Assembly: GCF_910592395.1 (NCBI RefSeq) | Contig: NC_088316.1 | Span: 17,608,001-17,672,000 of the forward strand | Origin: Lineus longissimus | Lineage: Eukaryota; Nemertea; Pilidiophora; Heteronemertea; Lineidae | Length of the DNA stretch: 64,000 nt | Reading direction: 5' to 3' | Shown: positions 35,201 to 47,700 of the stretch, piece by piece | Layout: each line of letters begins with the position of its first letter | How positions within the stretch are numbered: the stretch's first letter is position 1 | The notes under the pieces: model-generated | Told to the model about the DNA's origin: nothing | What the model saw: the letters and a program-made list of their open reading frames with translations, nothing else | Database searches by the model: none | Translations under genes and position numbers: made by a program

Positions 35201-38200
35201 TTGCAAGTCATGTCAAACCCGTCTCACATTACACGCTAAATTCATTATTAGTGATGCGCATTTTGTTTGTTACTACAGTGATGAGCAGGCGGATAGATTC
35301 AAATTACCATGTACATATCACCTTTCTGGCCACCTAAATCCCACACCGAAATTGTCCCTTCAAATCACGTGCACGGAGCAATATAGATACAATTGCCGTG
35401 TGCATGGGCATGCCCGACTCCAAAAGAATCGACTCGAATCTTAATTCAAATCCGGCAATGCTGGCGCCAAAGACTATTTCTTTTGACCCTGTTGACCTCG
35501 CTTCTGAAGTTTTTTTGAGAAAGCCATTCAAACATTTAAATCAACTGCGAGCATTGTCTATAATATCACCGAGCTACATAAATACGATATATCAAGAAAA
35601 CTCTGTCGCAATATTGAATTATACGATTATCTGGGACTATTTGAACCCAATTACTCTTCCGCCAGCGTGACCTCGTCACAATCATGGCGCTTTTTCAATA
35701 TGGCGACGAATTGAACAAGGTAAATCCCTGTCTGTCATACCCCTGACAGTAAAGCGTTGATGGCCTCGGCCGTTAGACTGTTGCACTACGGATTGGATGG
35801 TTACGGGTTCGAACCCCGGCGAATCTTTTTTCAAAACATTTTCTTATTATTATTTATTCATGTACGTTGATCAGGCGCGGATCCAAGCGGGTGCACCAGA
35901 CGCACGGCTCCTAATTGACGTAAACTTTTTTTAATTGACCACTCATGAAATTTTGGAACACACCTGTCCAGGAATTTTGATGAGAAATGCAGTGCACGCT
36001 CCCTCTTCTTCCAGTTCCCAGATTCGCCGGCTCTCTTATACCATCATCTTATACCATTGTGAATATTATCATGAAGAAAACCCCTTCACCCGAACTTTTC
36101 AAGCTGAAGTACACACAGATTCCAGGTGTTCGAGCACTTCAGAGAATGGTTTGACTAGTCGGCGGCTTAAATTCCCGAGGGTACATTGAGGCCAACAACT
36201 ATTTTGGTTGACCTCGATTCCAAACCCTTTTTCAATATGGCCATTCAAACCATAAAATCAGCTACCATCTTTCTTTGTTGAAGGGACAAGTTTGGTGTGA
36301 GACAGGCTGTTTTTCATGCAAAATAGCTTCAAGTAGGACCGTGACTTCTCAAGGAGCTGAGAGAATTATTGACATACAATCAAACTGCAAAAAAGATCTC
36401 ATCAAAACGGAATGAAACTGTACGTTTGCCTAAAAATCTAAGATTTGCAAGTCATGTCAAACCCGTCTCACATTACACGCTAAATTCATTATTAGTGATG
36501 CGCATTTTCTTTGTTACTGCAGTGATGAGCAGGCGGATAGATTCAAATTACCATGTACATATCACCTTTCTGGCCACCTAAATCCCACACCGAAATTGTC
36601 CCTTCAAATCACGTGCACGGAGCAATATAGATACAATTGCCGTGTGCATGGGCATGCCCGACTCCAAAAGAATCGACTCGAATCTTAATTCAAATCCGGC
36701 ATTGCTGGCGCCAAAGACTATTTCTTTTGACCCTGTTGACCTCGCTTCTAAAGTTTTTTTGAGAAAGCCATTCAAACATTTAAATCAACTGCGAGCATTG
36801 TCTATAATATCACCGAGCTACATAAATACGATATATCAAGAAAACTCTGTCGCAATATTGAATTATACGATTATCTGGGACTATTTGAACCCAATTACTC
36901 TTCCGCCAGCGTGACCTCGTCACAATCATGGCGCTTTTTCAATATGGCGACGAATTGAACAAGGTAAATCCCTGTCTGTCATACCCCTGACAGTAAAGTG
37001 TTGATGGCCTCGGCCGTTAGACTGTTGCACTACGGATTGGATGGTTACGGGTTCGAACCCCGGCGAATCTTTTTTCGTGTTTTTTTTAAACATTTTCTTC
37101 TTATTATTTATTTATGTACGTTGATCAGGCGCGGATCCAAGCGGGTGCACCAGACGCACGGCTCCTAATTGACGTAAACTTTTTTTAATTGACCACTCAT
37201 GAAATTTTGGAACACACCTGTCCAGGAATTTTGATGAGAAATGCAGTGCACGCTCCCTCTTCTTCCAGTTCCTAGATTCGCCGGCTCTCTTATACCATCA
37301 TCTTATACCATTGTGAATATTATCATGAAGAAAACCCCTTCACCCGAACTTTTCAAGCTGAAGTACACACAGATTCCAGGTGTTCGAGCACTTCAGAGAA
37401 TGGTTTGACTAGTGAGGTAAAATGGCAATAGGCATATTGGAATGTCCCTAAGATATACCACCGACAGGTCTTTACATTGTGGCCATGCCCACATGATATC
37501 AAGTTCTCATCTCCACATCAAGCGCGTGCGTTTTCAAATTTCCTGAACAAGCTGGTCGTGCCTCTGGGAATGGCTTTTGTCTGACGCTTGTCAAGACTAT
37601 GATCCGAAATGTAATTTTGCCATACGATAGAACTTCGAGCCCTCCAGAGATTTTACAGCGACTTTGAGATGACACTTTGGTACACTCGATCAGATTAAAC
37701 CATAATTACATTGCGCACCATTTGCTTGCTTGTCGGCCGGAACACATTGACTCGTGTAACTTATTGCGTCTGGTTGAAAGAGATAAACCGCAAATGACGC
37801 GTTGAGTTTGCAAAAGACTTTTTCGGTCATGTTTTAGTTTTCAGAACATTGAATTTACCGTATATCTTTTGACAAGAACGTTTACTTTTAGAAGAGGCTC
37901 GCTAAATGAAAATAGCGTTTCAGTCACCAGAGCGACTCTGTGACGTTACCATCACCTGGAACAATGCACTTTCCAAGTCCTTGCATCCAAGTCTTTCCAA
38001 TCATTCGAATACGGATACCAAACATATAATAAAACTCCAAAATGAATAAATATCCGCGGCACAGCTCATTAGGCGATAATTTATGATTTTGACATTGCAT
38101 GTAGGGAATAAGTGGAGGGATTGCTTTGTCATGCTCGCCCTGATAATGGTCGTTAAAACCTCGTGGCTAATTGGACGAGAATTGACTGGTGTTGACGGCT

Positions 38201-38714
38201 AACGATATGGAAATGGAGGCATTGAACTGACCATGGCTGTGTAGGTCTTTCTCTTGAGGTGACGAGGTGTTAGTCAGGTTTTCAATGATGATTCCCAGTA
38301 CATGCACTTCTTCTTCTTCTTCCACATCCGCCTCTTCTTCCCCTTCTTCTTCGTTCAGCCTGCCTTTGCGATATCTAGATGACGAAGATTGCTTGTCCTT
38401 TCGCCCGAGATTAATATCTGAAGTATTCAACTCGACCTACGAAACGTTTGGCACGAGAAGGACTTCAGACTTCTGTCTGTATATGTGAGAATTGCTTGGA
38501 ATGTTTAAAGCGGCCAGTCTTTTATTTGAATAGTATATGATAAAAAAGTACTTTATTCCAATTATTACAAATTGATTACCTCAGAATCATTTGCACACCG
38601 ACGTGCTGAAGCCAGTGTCAACTCCAGCAGGTTTTAATGACTCCTCGCATCAGAAATCACGCTGGTCCTATAACCATTAATCTCAATCTAGACTAGTCCG
38701 CATCCTTATGTGGG

Positions 38715-38754
38715 GATTAACGGCCCATTGCTGACAACCCACAGGCCGTTAATC
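38715..38754. repeat. perfect 11-bp inverted repeat (hairpin)
   Basis: GATTAACGGCC (38715-38725) and GGCCGTTAATC (38744-38754) are perfect complements around an 18-nt spacer. The position is intronic and the function unknown. Confidence 0.8.
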
Positions 38755-39430
38755 ATCCTTTACCGAGGAGAAAAGGAGGCTGCTTTCTATCTGAGACTGC
38801 ATTGAAAGAAACTGGTGATTATGAGAACCGGTCGCAGTGTGATTTAGCAGCCAACAACCGGTCACCGATTTGACAAGCCATTCTTAGCCATTGCGCCACT
38901 GTGCCTCGAAAATTCTTTCAAGACCTAAGGAGTTTGCCTCGTGAACGGAAGGTCGAAGGTTCGAACACTGTTCGGGTTTGTGGCTATTCGCGATCCGACC
39001 GGTTAGTTAGGCCCAGCTGGTGACATATAGAGTTCAGACCACTTTCCTTGCCAGGGGCCTGCTTAGAAATATAATCCAGAGAAGCGATTCCATACAGATC
39101 ACTTGTATATTTTTTCAACAGCCACATACCCAATGCGCGGTGCCCTTTATCCCTTGCTCGTTGCCGATGAAATATGTTAACTTTCCATCTGCGAACCATT
39201 AACCTCTCCCTGGGTACATTTAATGAGATCTAGCATGTATCCAATAGTCCGGGATCTCTTGAGCTAGCGTTCACTCACGGGCCATTACACACCGGCGAGT
39301 ATGGCTCAAATTGATGGATAGATCAGACAGCAGCATAGTTTTTGTTACAAATTTGGGGTATACAATGTGGGGTAGTGTACTGCTACTGATACCAAGTCAA
39401 TGCCACATCGTTTTTGCTTCACACTTAGAA

Positions 39431-39830
39431 AAAGCATTGCACTACACTGCAGATTCTCCAAAATGCATTGTATTTCGATAGCCGGATAAGAGGTCCATTT
39501 TCGATACTGCAAACCCGCTCAATATTAGTACGCTGGGCTCAAAAAGAAAGAAAATTAACATCAGGAAAGACCGTTTACCATTGGGTGTCACCATATTCAT
39601 CAGAGTTTCATCGGAGCGCGCGTCCTTCCTGAGATTTATAACTTTTCTATACACCACTCAAAATGAAGTAATTGCATTGTGTCTCCTGACATTTGGCTAA
39701 TCCCAGACCATGCGTCATTCGTCAGAAACCATATCGATTCGTTTTCGGCAGCGACAAGTTACAAGTTCTTGATAAAAGCATTGTACTACACTAAAGATTT
39801 TCAAAAATGCACTGTCATTCGATAGTCGGA
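39431..39830. repeat. diverged direct duplication of about 56 bp, two copies 344 bp apart
   Basis: The segments at about 39431-39486 and 39775-39830 share AAAGCATTG.ACTACACT..AGATT and AAATGCA.TGT.(T/A)TTCGATAG.CGGAT with scattered differences. This is probably two copies of a dispersed repeat or an old local duplication. Confidence 0.7.
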
Positions 39831-42800
39831 TGAAATGTTATATAGACAGCCACCGAAACTTGGTAAATCGAACCCTAAGAAGCGAAATACCGTATCTGAC
39901 TGAGACAGTAAGTGTAGTATACGAATGATTTATAAACGAAATGATAAATAAACCACTTAAAGGCGCGAATGCTAAAGCCTCTTAGGTACAATTTAAATGT
40001 CATTATATTTCAACGAGTTTCAGAGTTGATATATGGACTACTTTCTGTCATGGCGTAAAGCCAATAATTGTTGTTTCACATAGAATATGAACCTGTAGTT
40101 TATGGGATGATGGCTGAGACGTTCTGGTGGTACATGGCAGTCTGATGTTGGGAATTGATGATGAGGATAAAAAACGAAGGGCGGAAAGACATTGTAAAGA
40201 GAATCTGAGTCAACTTCTTGGACGACATAATCGGATTTGTATACCCAAAATGGATGTGAGCAGAGAAAATATCGTATGAAAACTCTATATTGAAATAGAG
40301 ATCTCCTATATAGAATCTCCTTGTCGTAAATTACGCGCATCGCATTTCGTACTGATCTTGCCCAATTAGCTTTTACTCTGAATATATGTTTCACTCAACT
40401 CCATTAATGACAAGAATATTCAAATTAGCTCATTACGCACAAATCAACAAAGCCTTTAGCCGATATTTATAGCCTCTTGATGGTTGACACGCGTCCCGTT
40501 GCCAAGGAAACACTTGGTGGTTTTTAGTCTTTGTAACGGATACCTGGCTGTTTGTATCCGTTGCTAATCCTCAGTCTCTCGTCAGGATTTATTTCATTGA
40601 CAGATGTGACCTTACCTAAACATCAAAGGGATGAGAGAGTCAGCAGGGTTTACTGGAGCTATGGCGGAGATAATGTTATACTAATACTTAAACTTTTCTT
40701 CTAGGCACTTTGACTCACATGCAAGACAAGCGCTCAGAAAGGTAGTTAAAGTAGATCGGCTATGTTTATTCAGTGAAAACGCCCCGAACATTGAAATATT
40801 ATATACAAATATTCCACATTCCTTGTTAAAACACGAACAAAAATCTGTTTAGAAATGATATTTTACTTTGCATGGAGTCTTGAAAAAAAACTATGAGCCA
40901 GTTAAGTGCACTATCAGTATATGTTTTACTGCAACAAACTAACATCACTTTTGTGTCCTCTGTCGATATGAAGAAGAAAAACCATGGCCATTGGAGAAAG
41001 ACGTCTCATATACTGTAGAATGTAATGCTACTTTATTAACGAAATATCTCTACACGTGCCCATGATTCAGTCGCCTATTGATCCATCGCCTAATTGGTCT
41101 TACTGGTTTCTAAATTAGCCTACCCTAAGTTAACAGCAAAGTCAACAAGCACTTGATGTCTGTTTCCAAGTCGCTTACCGCGGGACGTTTAGTGATAATG
41201 GTGAGAGGCAGAGGTTCTAGGTTAGGCTCGGGACACCCTTGAGGGCTTGCAGCACAACTTTGCATGATGCATAGAAATGTTAAAGTGCTGAGTTCTCCAG
41301 AAATGTCTGGACGAACGATACGAGTATTTTACATCCCCAACTCGAAGTCTGCGCCGGATTATGCGATATTCTAGACAATCCTTTCTTGGAAAAGAAAAAC
41401 GGCATCCCGATCGAGCGCTGGCATTTCTCATGAAAATAATTACTTACATTGATTTCCTATTGATGGCGTAACCTCTATGCTGTGAGAGGGCAAGGCCGTG
41501 TAAGATTCAAAATTTCGTCGCATCTATTGTGATCTTTGGTATTTAAAGATCATGACTGTGGGAAATACCCGTGGCTGATTCGTTCATTTCGAATCAGAGG
41601 AGGACGAGATTTTTATCAGATATATAAGTTTCAAATTTGCGCTTGATAAAACTTGAACAAGTTATGTATAGAAAGAATGACAAAATGTAGAGAAAAATCA
41701 AGCTGTCTTGAGTGGGATACGGCAGAGCATTGGAACGGCAATCCAGAGATCTTTGGTTCTTCTACCAGTCAAGACATCTTTCCCAACTTCTTATTGACAC
41801 TGTTGGTAGGTGAGTTTGAACCTGAGAAGTGATGGGTTAAAGATTATCTTTCCCATGGCAAATGGTTCGCGATGACCGAACAAATTTTCAATCACGATAT
41901 GACAGATCGTATTTCCTCGACAGATCAACACCTTGATCACATGACAGATGACTTCCGGTAGAAGGAGATCCCATGACAACTAGCACCGGAAGTCCATCCT
42001 TTGCGCTCTATTTGATCAGCATGCCGCTTCGTCATTCGGAGAGTACTTGAAAGTGGAGAATCTGGTTTTGCACGGAAGAAGGTTCTTTTGTATGTTTTTA
42101 TTTTCGCTGACTGAGAGAGACAAATTTGACAGCTCTTCTGCTTTGCAACGCCACTTTCGATCTCAAAGATCAAACTAGAAAGAAAGTGTTAGCTCATTTG
42201 ATATCTACAGTCACATAAGAAGACCATTCGAAATTTGCCTCGTGAAATGCAGCACTGGCAGCTGAAGTTACCTTCATGCATGATACCTACATTGGTATTG
42301 ATTCTGCTACTTCATCTTCGTGACAAGGAGACATATATCATGTACTTAGGTACATAAACTAGCCAGACCAATATTCTCCTCCTATAATGTGCTTTTAGGA
42401 AGTTGCTGCCATAGATATCCGACAATGAACCGGGCATTATCAAAATCATGTATATGAAGTGCTACATGTACATGTAAGTGCCGGCCACAACTTCACGGAA
42501 CCTATGCCTTAACTATTGTGTGCTTAGATATATATTTTTCAAGTATTGCGAATAATGCTTGGTACTGTCAATAATCAAGCTGCCCGTAAAAAAATAGATT
42601 TGCCCTCATGACACATCGAATAGCATAGCATTTGAGCTTTTGCCTTGTGAAATGCACACATTGTGCAGAGTGAGAAAATTAGGAAATTCAATGCGCTGAC
42701 ACATTTTCTGCAGGAAAAAAGACGCCATTTAATAAATTTGTTAAATCAAATTTCAAGTTCAACATATTCGGAACATAAAGAAATAGGCGCTCATAATACA

Positions 42801-44687
42801 CACGAGGAGGTTATAATCTGCTGAACGCTTCTCAATATCGGTTTCAAAGGACAAATGCGAAAGAAAACATGAACAAACTCAATAAATGCAAAAACACGCG
42901 ACTTCTGATTGGTTTGGTATGAGCACCATTTTGCTGAAAACATGTTGTTATCTTTGAGATACATCACTCTCGGCAGAGTTGTTGCCAAAATAAAACTAGA
43001 AACCTATGTTTATACCGGTGTAATAGTAAAAAGTGTCCCCCCTGGAAAAAGTGTCCGGCCCTATTGTATTCTGCAATATGGTTCTATAGAGACCCTGACA
43101 GTCAATAGCTCAGAGATTGAAGCGCATAATCCTTTGTTCCCAGACATTTTATCCTAGGACATTTTAAACTTCTACACCGGCAGTACATTGAACAAGATCC
43201 ACCTGGCTGAGACGTGTCAGACAACTCACCGCGACATGTTCTTGGAGATGTGTATGTAATGATGTTGACCAACCACTTGGCAGGATTTTAATAAGTTCTT
43301 CACTGACTGTTGACAAGATATGATGACATCCCGCAGCAATAACTGTTGCACTACCGGATGCATAACGGGTGACAAAGAAAAATATCATAATAATGTTGTG
43401 CTATTACTTAGGTAAGTGAATGGGCATCATCAGAGAGTAGAACTTCCGTTCTTCTGTAGTTGACAGTTAAAGCAACTGCTTTCTCGGCAACGATTCTTCA
43501 TAAAGATTTTTTAAATGGCATTCAAATGACATGTAACTATGATATTTCGCCAGTTTGTTCTCATGGTGTCGAAAAGGCGGATATCGCTGTTGTGAGAGTT
43601 TACAGAGATGCTTTACAAAAACGTATGGAACCTGTGAAGGACAGTTATGAGGAGTTCGTTTTTAAGACAGATCTAATTCTCGAATGAGATTTGTCACTGT
43701 TGAGATTTGTCAGTGCTACGCGGTACTTAATGACGATAAAGCACCATTTAATGACGACGAAACACTCAGTGAGTGCTTTATGAAGCGCCAGGAACTACAT
43801 GTACGGTTATTAATTTTTAAGTTATGATATGTCAAGTAATTCTACAGCAATTTCATTTCCTATATGGGTTTTTTTCTCCAAGGTGCTCGCCTAAGTATTA
43901 AATATTTAGGTTCCACCAAGCAAAGCACAATACGTGTAATAAGAATTGTCGTTGCTCATATTACATGACACATGTAGTTTAAATCTCATGAAATATAAAC
44001 TAAATTCAACAATGTCCCACATGAGGTAAATTAGTCGGAATAATTAATGTAGATTGGGTTAATTAATGGGCAAGTGCAGACAATGGAGATATGTGAACAG
44101 ATATATTGTGGAGATATGATCTCCTGAAGAAAAACTGGACTGGGAATTTGGCGAAGCCCGATGATTCATGATCGCGAATCAGAAAAATGCTATCCCAGTG
44201 AATCATTCATGAAGTAAAAAGTATCAGTATATTCCATATTGCCAATTAGGACCACTTCTGTCCTCCCAGTTAGCCGAATACGGTACTAGCATCAGCCTTA
44301 CACCAAAGGAAGGGCAATATTGGGAACGTTGCATTATTATTATACCAATGTATATGTTTGCTAGAAGTTTTCCGATATGTCATATGCAGATATTTCATTA
44401 TTTCAATAAAACTGTATTTTCACAGGATCGATTATCATTGCCGTTAGTTAAATCTGCATTTACATGTAGGCCTATACTATCAGAAAACAAGCTCTCTGGT
44501 ATCACTTTGTAATTTTGGTTTGTAATGCTGATTTTTAGTTTCTTTGAGATTATACTAGAATGTTAAGAGGAACTTCGTTATATTTATAACAAAGTACTCA
44601 CACCTTTCTTGTCTCCCTTTTAATAAAGATTTCTCTCAGTAAGAGTTAGATTAAAGCTTGGTAAAGACACAGAGAATGATAACTTAC

Positions 44688-44757
44688 CTTTACCGCAAAA
44701 TGCGGTAAGAATGATAATCCAAATGTACGGCAAACATCCCATTTTGCTCGGTTTCAT
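44688..44757 (-). CDS. probable first (signal-peptide) exon of the THSD1-like gene
   Basis: On the minus strand, an ATG at 44757 opens 23 codons: MKPSKMGCLPYIW, then IIILTAFCGK. This is a short basic N-terminus, a hydrophobic core and small residues, as in a signal peptide. A strong donor, G|GTAAGT, follows at 44687. The exon ends in phase 1, exactly as required by the 21242 acceptor; the join gives a Gly codon and then LCYNLTAPQHY. No comparable exon was found closer. The cost is a first intron of about 23.4 kb that contains the whole macrosatellite. The exon is seen in the sequence; its linkage to the downstream exons is inference. Confidence 0.6.
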
Positions 44758-47700
44758 GTCTAGGTGAAGCCAAAACTTTCGCTTGAATGCCCTTCTGTGG
44801 TTACTTCTTCCGAAACGGCAAACAGACAGAAAGCCGCATCGTTCTCACTTCAAATTATTTTTGAAAGGTGTAATGACTAATCCTTTACGAGAATCACTGA
44901 CTTTACTAATCCATCCGAGGATATATTATAATAGTTTAAGAGAATACACCCAAAATACTGTTGAGAAATATCCTTTCGAAAATATTGAAGACTTATTCCG
45001 CAAATCAATCGAGCACATTACATTATTTTGATATTTCGTTCATAACAAAGTAACTGGTGTATGTATTCCTTTCAAAACTATTGGAAGATAACTCTTGTTT
45101 GACAATGAGCGTGCATCCTGCACGTGCGACAGTGTACGTTACACGCCGTGGGGGAAAATGTGGAAATCGGCCAAGTTAATGTCTATTCATACGATGGTAT
45201 GACGCGTTGCCATTATGTGCGGCTGCAGCATAACATTGCGGAGCAGGTTGTGCGGTTAGAGAGGCGTTCCCATGAGCTTTTGGTTGCGAACCAAATGAAA
45301 GAAAAATACTAAATGCGAAAAGGAAAAGCTTCATCTTCCATAGAAATCATACTTTTCAGATTTATTTCTTCTGCCAATGAAAATAATACAAATTATGATA
45401 ATATTAGACCAGATTATTATATTTTTGCTTGTGTATTATTATCTATAAACTGTAGCACTATCATTAACATTAACTTACGTTTCTTACTGCAAATGATTTG
45501 ACTAAAGGGCGTGGGACAGATAACATTTTACTCGACTTATGTCCACGCGACTCGGTCTTTAAATGACGTCACCAGTTTGAAAACCAATCAAGAGGCAGTA
45601 ATCATTACTTGCCGGATTGAGTTATTTTTGCTCGTCCTCGTTTATGTTTTTTTTTGTTGTTAAAGCAACATTTTGCTGAACAGTCTTACACATTGATAAC
45701 CCAACCAATTCTTATCCTACACAATGTTATCCATCACATAGATCCGATGGAACTAATTATAGACATTGAAGAGCCATTCCAGCCAATTACTATAATCCAG
45801 GTTGTCAATTAAATCAGGATTATGATAATAATTGGTTCTGATTTATCCATGACATCCATCTTGCTTCGGATTTTGAGATGACATTTAGCTGGCATTAAGG
45901 TTTCTGATTGTTTTGACATGCTGAAATAGTTCACTGACTTTGTTTTAATTTGGTCGTATTATTGATGGCTTTAATTCACGAACAGTTACGAATACCATCT
46001 TGGAAGCCATAACTCATATATCCTACCTTGCTGTATCAGTTCGACTTTCAAAGCAAAAGGGCTACTTGTTCTCCGTACATTGCGTGTATTCCGATTCCTA
46101 CCCTTGGCATACCATTCGTCAGTTGGAGGCATCGCGCCGTCCATGAAGGGTACATGTACGACGTCGAAGCTTTTTTGTTGACGACATTTACCACAAGGTT
46201 TACCATTTGTGTTGCCGGAGTCAGTACGAAATCTTGGTTTCTATTCAGTCTCCATCACAACAAATACCAGCAGTGTGTGTATACACTGCTGCAAATACTT
46301 GATAGTCTTTTCACTGTTCCACCGAATCACTTCAGGCAAATGGGCAAATGTCTTACAAGTTACCATAACAACTACACAGAGTCGCATTTTAGTTTTTATT
46401 TGCTTCGTTAAAGCAAATGAATGTTGATGAATAGAATGCTTTGTGCAGGCCAAGCCCTACAAGATACAGCTAAAACTGGGCCACCAAATGATAAACCGTA
46501 TATGCATGTACATGTGACGGTTTATTTGCAGTGTGTGAAGTCAATGCACTCCATCATTCTAGGAGCCATGCTTCCAGCCATCATGTGTCGTTACTAGTCA
46601 ATCTTCGGGAATACCGGAAGGAGCAGTGCATGCTCAGCCCGATCAGATGTGGCAAGAGCCATTGTCACCAAATGACACCTTTGCGTGTACTAACATCAAT
46701 CCCACTCAAATTTCTTTGAAAAATGCGTGCACTCTTCATATCTATCCGTGTACTTATCATTCCACAAATTTTGAAAAACCTGGTATTTACCAGAATGTCG
46801 CTGAACCAAGCATGTAATTGAAATAGGAAGGAAACAATGGGATTAAGACTAAAAGGATGGAAGAGATCAAAGGATTCGCGACCTTTTGATGTGATAGCAT
46901 GAGTCACGTAAAACCTTTGTGGCGACGGCCTTGATGGAAACTTTCAGTGTACCTTTGCGCAGTCGTCACTTATGCAGCTCTACATTTGACTTTGAATTTT
47001 TCAATATCGAACGTTATTGAGCACCAGCATCATAAAATGTACACAGAACGAATAGGCCTTGCCTTACATGTACCTTCTGGTATAACCAGTAGTTTGCTTC
47101 CAAAATTCCTTATCGAGTAGTTTTTTATATGGTTATTCCTATATGTTATTTTGAGACTGAGGATTTCAGTGCCGGCAGAAAATTCCTAGATAAACACACC
47201 ATCTTTGGTTCACCCCACCCCGGTCGACCACTGTACTGTACATTTCTATTCTTTTTCCCAACCAATCTATCACACTACTGCGGAGGATGCGATTCTTTCA
47301 ACACCATATTGCCACCTCGTTATGGAGTAATATTTATGGCTAGATACTGTCAGAACAAGGATAATTCAGAATAATCGTTCGTTTGGGCATTGCAACAGCG
47401 CTGGCAAACTATCTGGTTGCTGGCCGATACGTCCCAGGGGCAAGAAAATATGGTGAGAATCTAATGAACACACGATCATAATCTACTTGGCAAATTCGTT
47501 TTGACAGATACGATGCATAACATTTCTAATGCAATGGCGTGGGTAAGCAGCATGTAAATAATCTTAAACAGCTGATTGGTTGATAGCAAGTCCCGCGAGA
47601 CCTCGCGTGACAATAAGATGGATTGAAATACAGCGGAATAATAGAAATGGTCTAGTTGGTGTTTGTGAAAATGTAGCAACGGGCTGCGTTCAATCAACCT

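Larger units (their letters stand above)
24097..37413. repeat. macrosatellite array, 10.6 units of about 1,255 bp
   Basis: Near-identical head-to-tail units start at 24097, 25354, 26612, 27868, 29114, 30370, 31625, 32872, 34128, 35384 and 36628. The last unit is cut after 786 bp at 37413. Unit lengths are 1244-1258 bp and differences are mostly single bases and small indels. Every unit contains, in order: a region whose reading frame is shifted by a 1-bp indel between copies, an ATG mini-exon-like motif, a hairpin CTGTCA/TGACAG, a tRNA-like A-box/B-box module with T-run, a GGCGCGGATCCAAGCGGG segment, and a diverged second copy of about 100 bp of the unit's own start. Several short frames (up to 92 codons) repeat in each unit but are not conserved as proteins. 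Copy number may be understated if the assembly collapsed it. Confidence 0.97.
37414..44687 (-). other. intron 1 of the THSD1-like gene, part proximal to exon 1
   Basis: AT-rich, with no convincing exon. It contains a CTT-rich low-complexity stretch (about 38309-38352) that creates an acidic open frame on the minus strand, the inverted repeat at 38715-38754, a B-box-like GGTTCGAAC at 38958-38966 in tRNA-like surroundings, a dispersed duplication at 39431/39775, and a copy of TACATGTACATGTAAGTGC at 42463-42481. An open frame at 43460-43687 (+) has no recognised motif. Confidence 0.5.

Noticed and set aside
24100-36914. Repeated 65-92-codon open frames in each macrosatellite unit
   Set aside because: A 1-bp indel (CGAGCTCG against CGACTCG) shifts the frame and start between units, and substitutions are not biased to silent sites by eye. 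They are by-products of the repeat, not a gene family.
24097-37413. CRISPR array or rDNA/5S/histone cluster
   Set aside because: Units are about 1.25 kb with no repeat-spacer layout, and the sequence has no 5S, spliced-leader, snRNA or histone signature that I can identify.
38167-38430. Minus-strand 87-codon acidic open frame (EEEGEEEADVEEEEE)
   Set aside because: The acidic run comes from a CTT-rich low-complexity tract; no splice or family evidence.
43460-43687. 75-codon plus-strand frame with coding-like composition
   Set aside because: No recognisable motif, no neighbouring exons and located in the long intron on the opposite strand.
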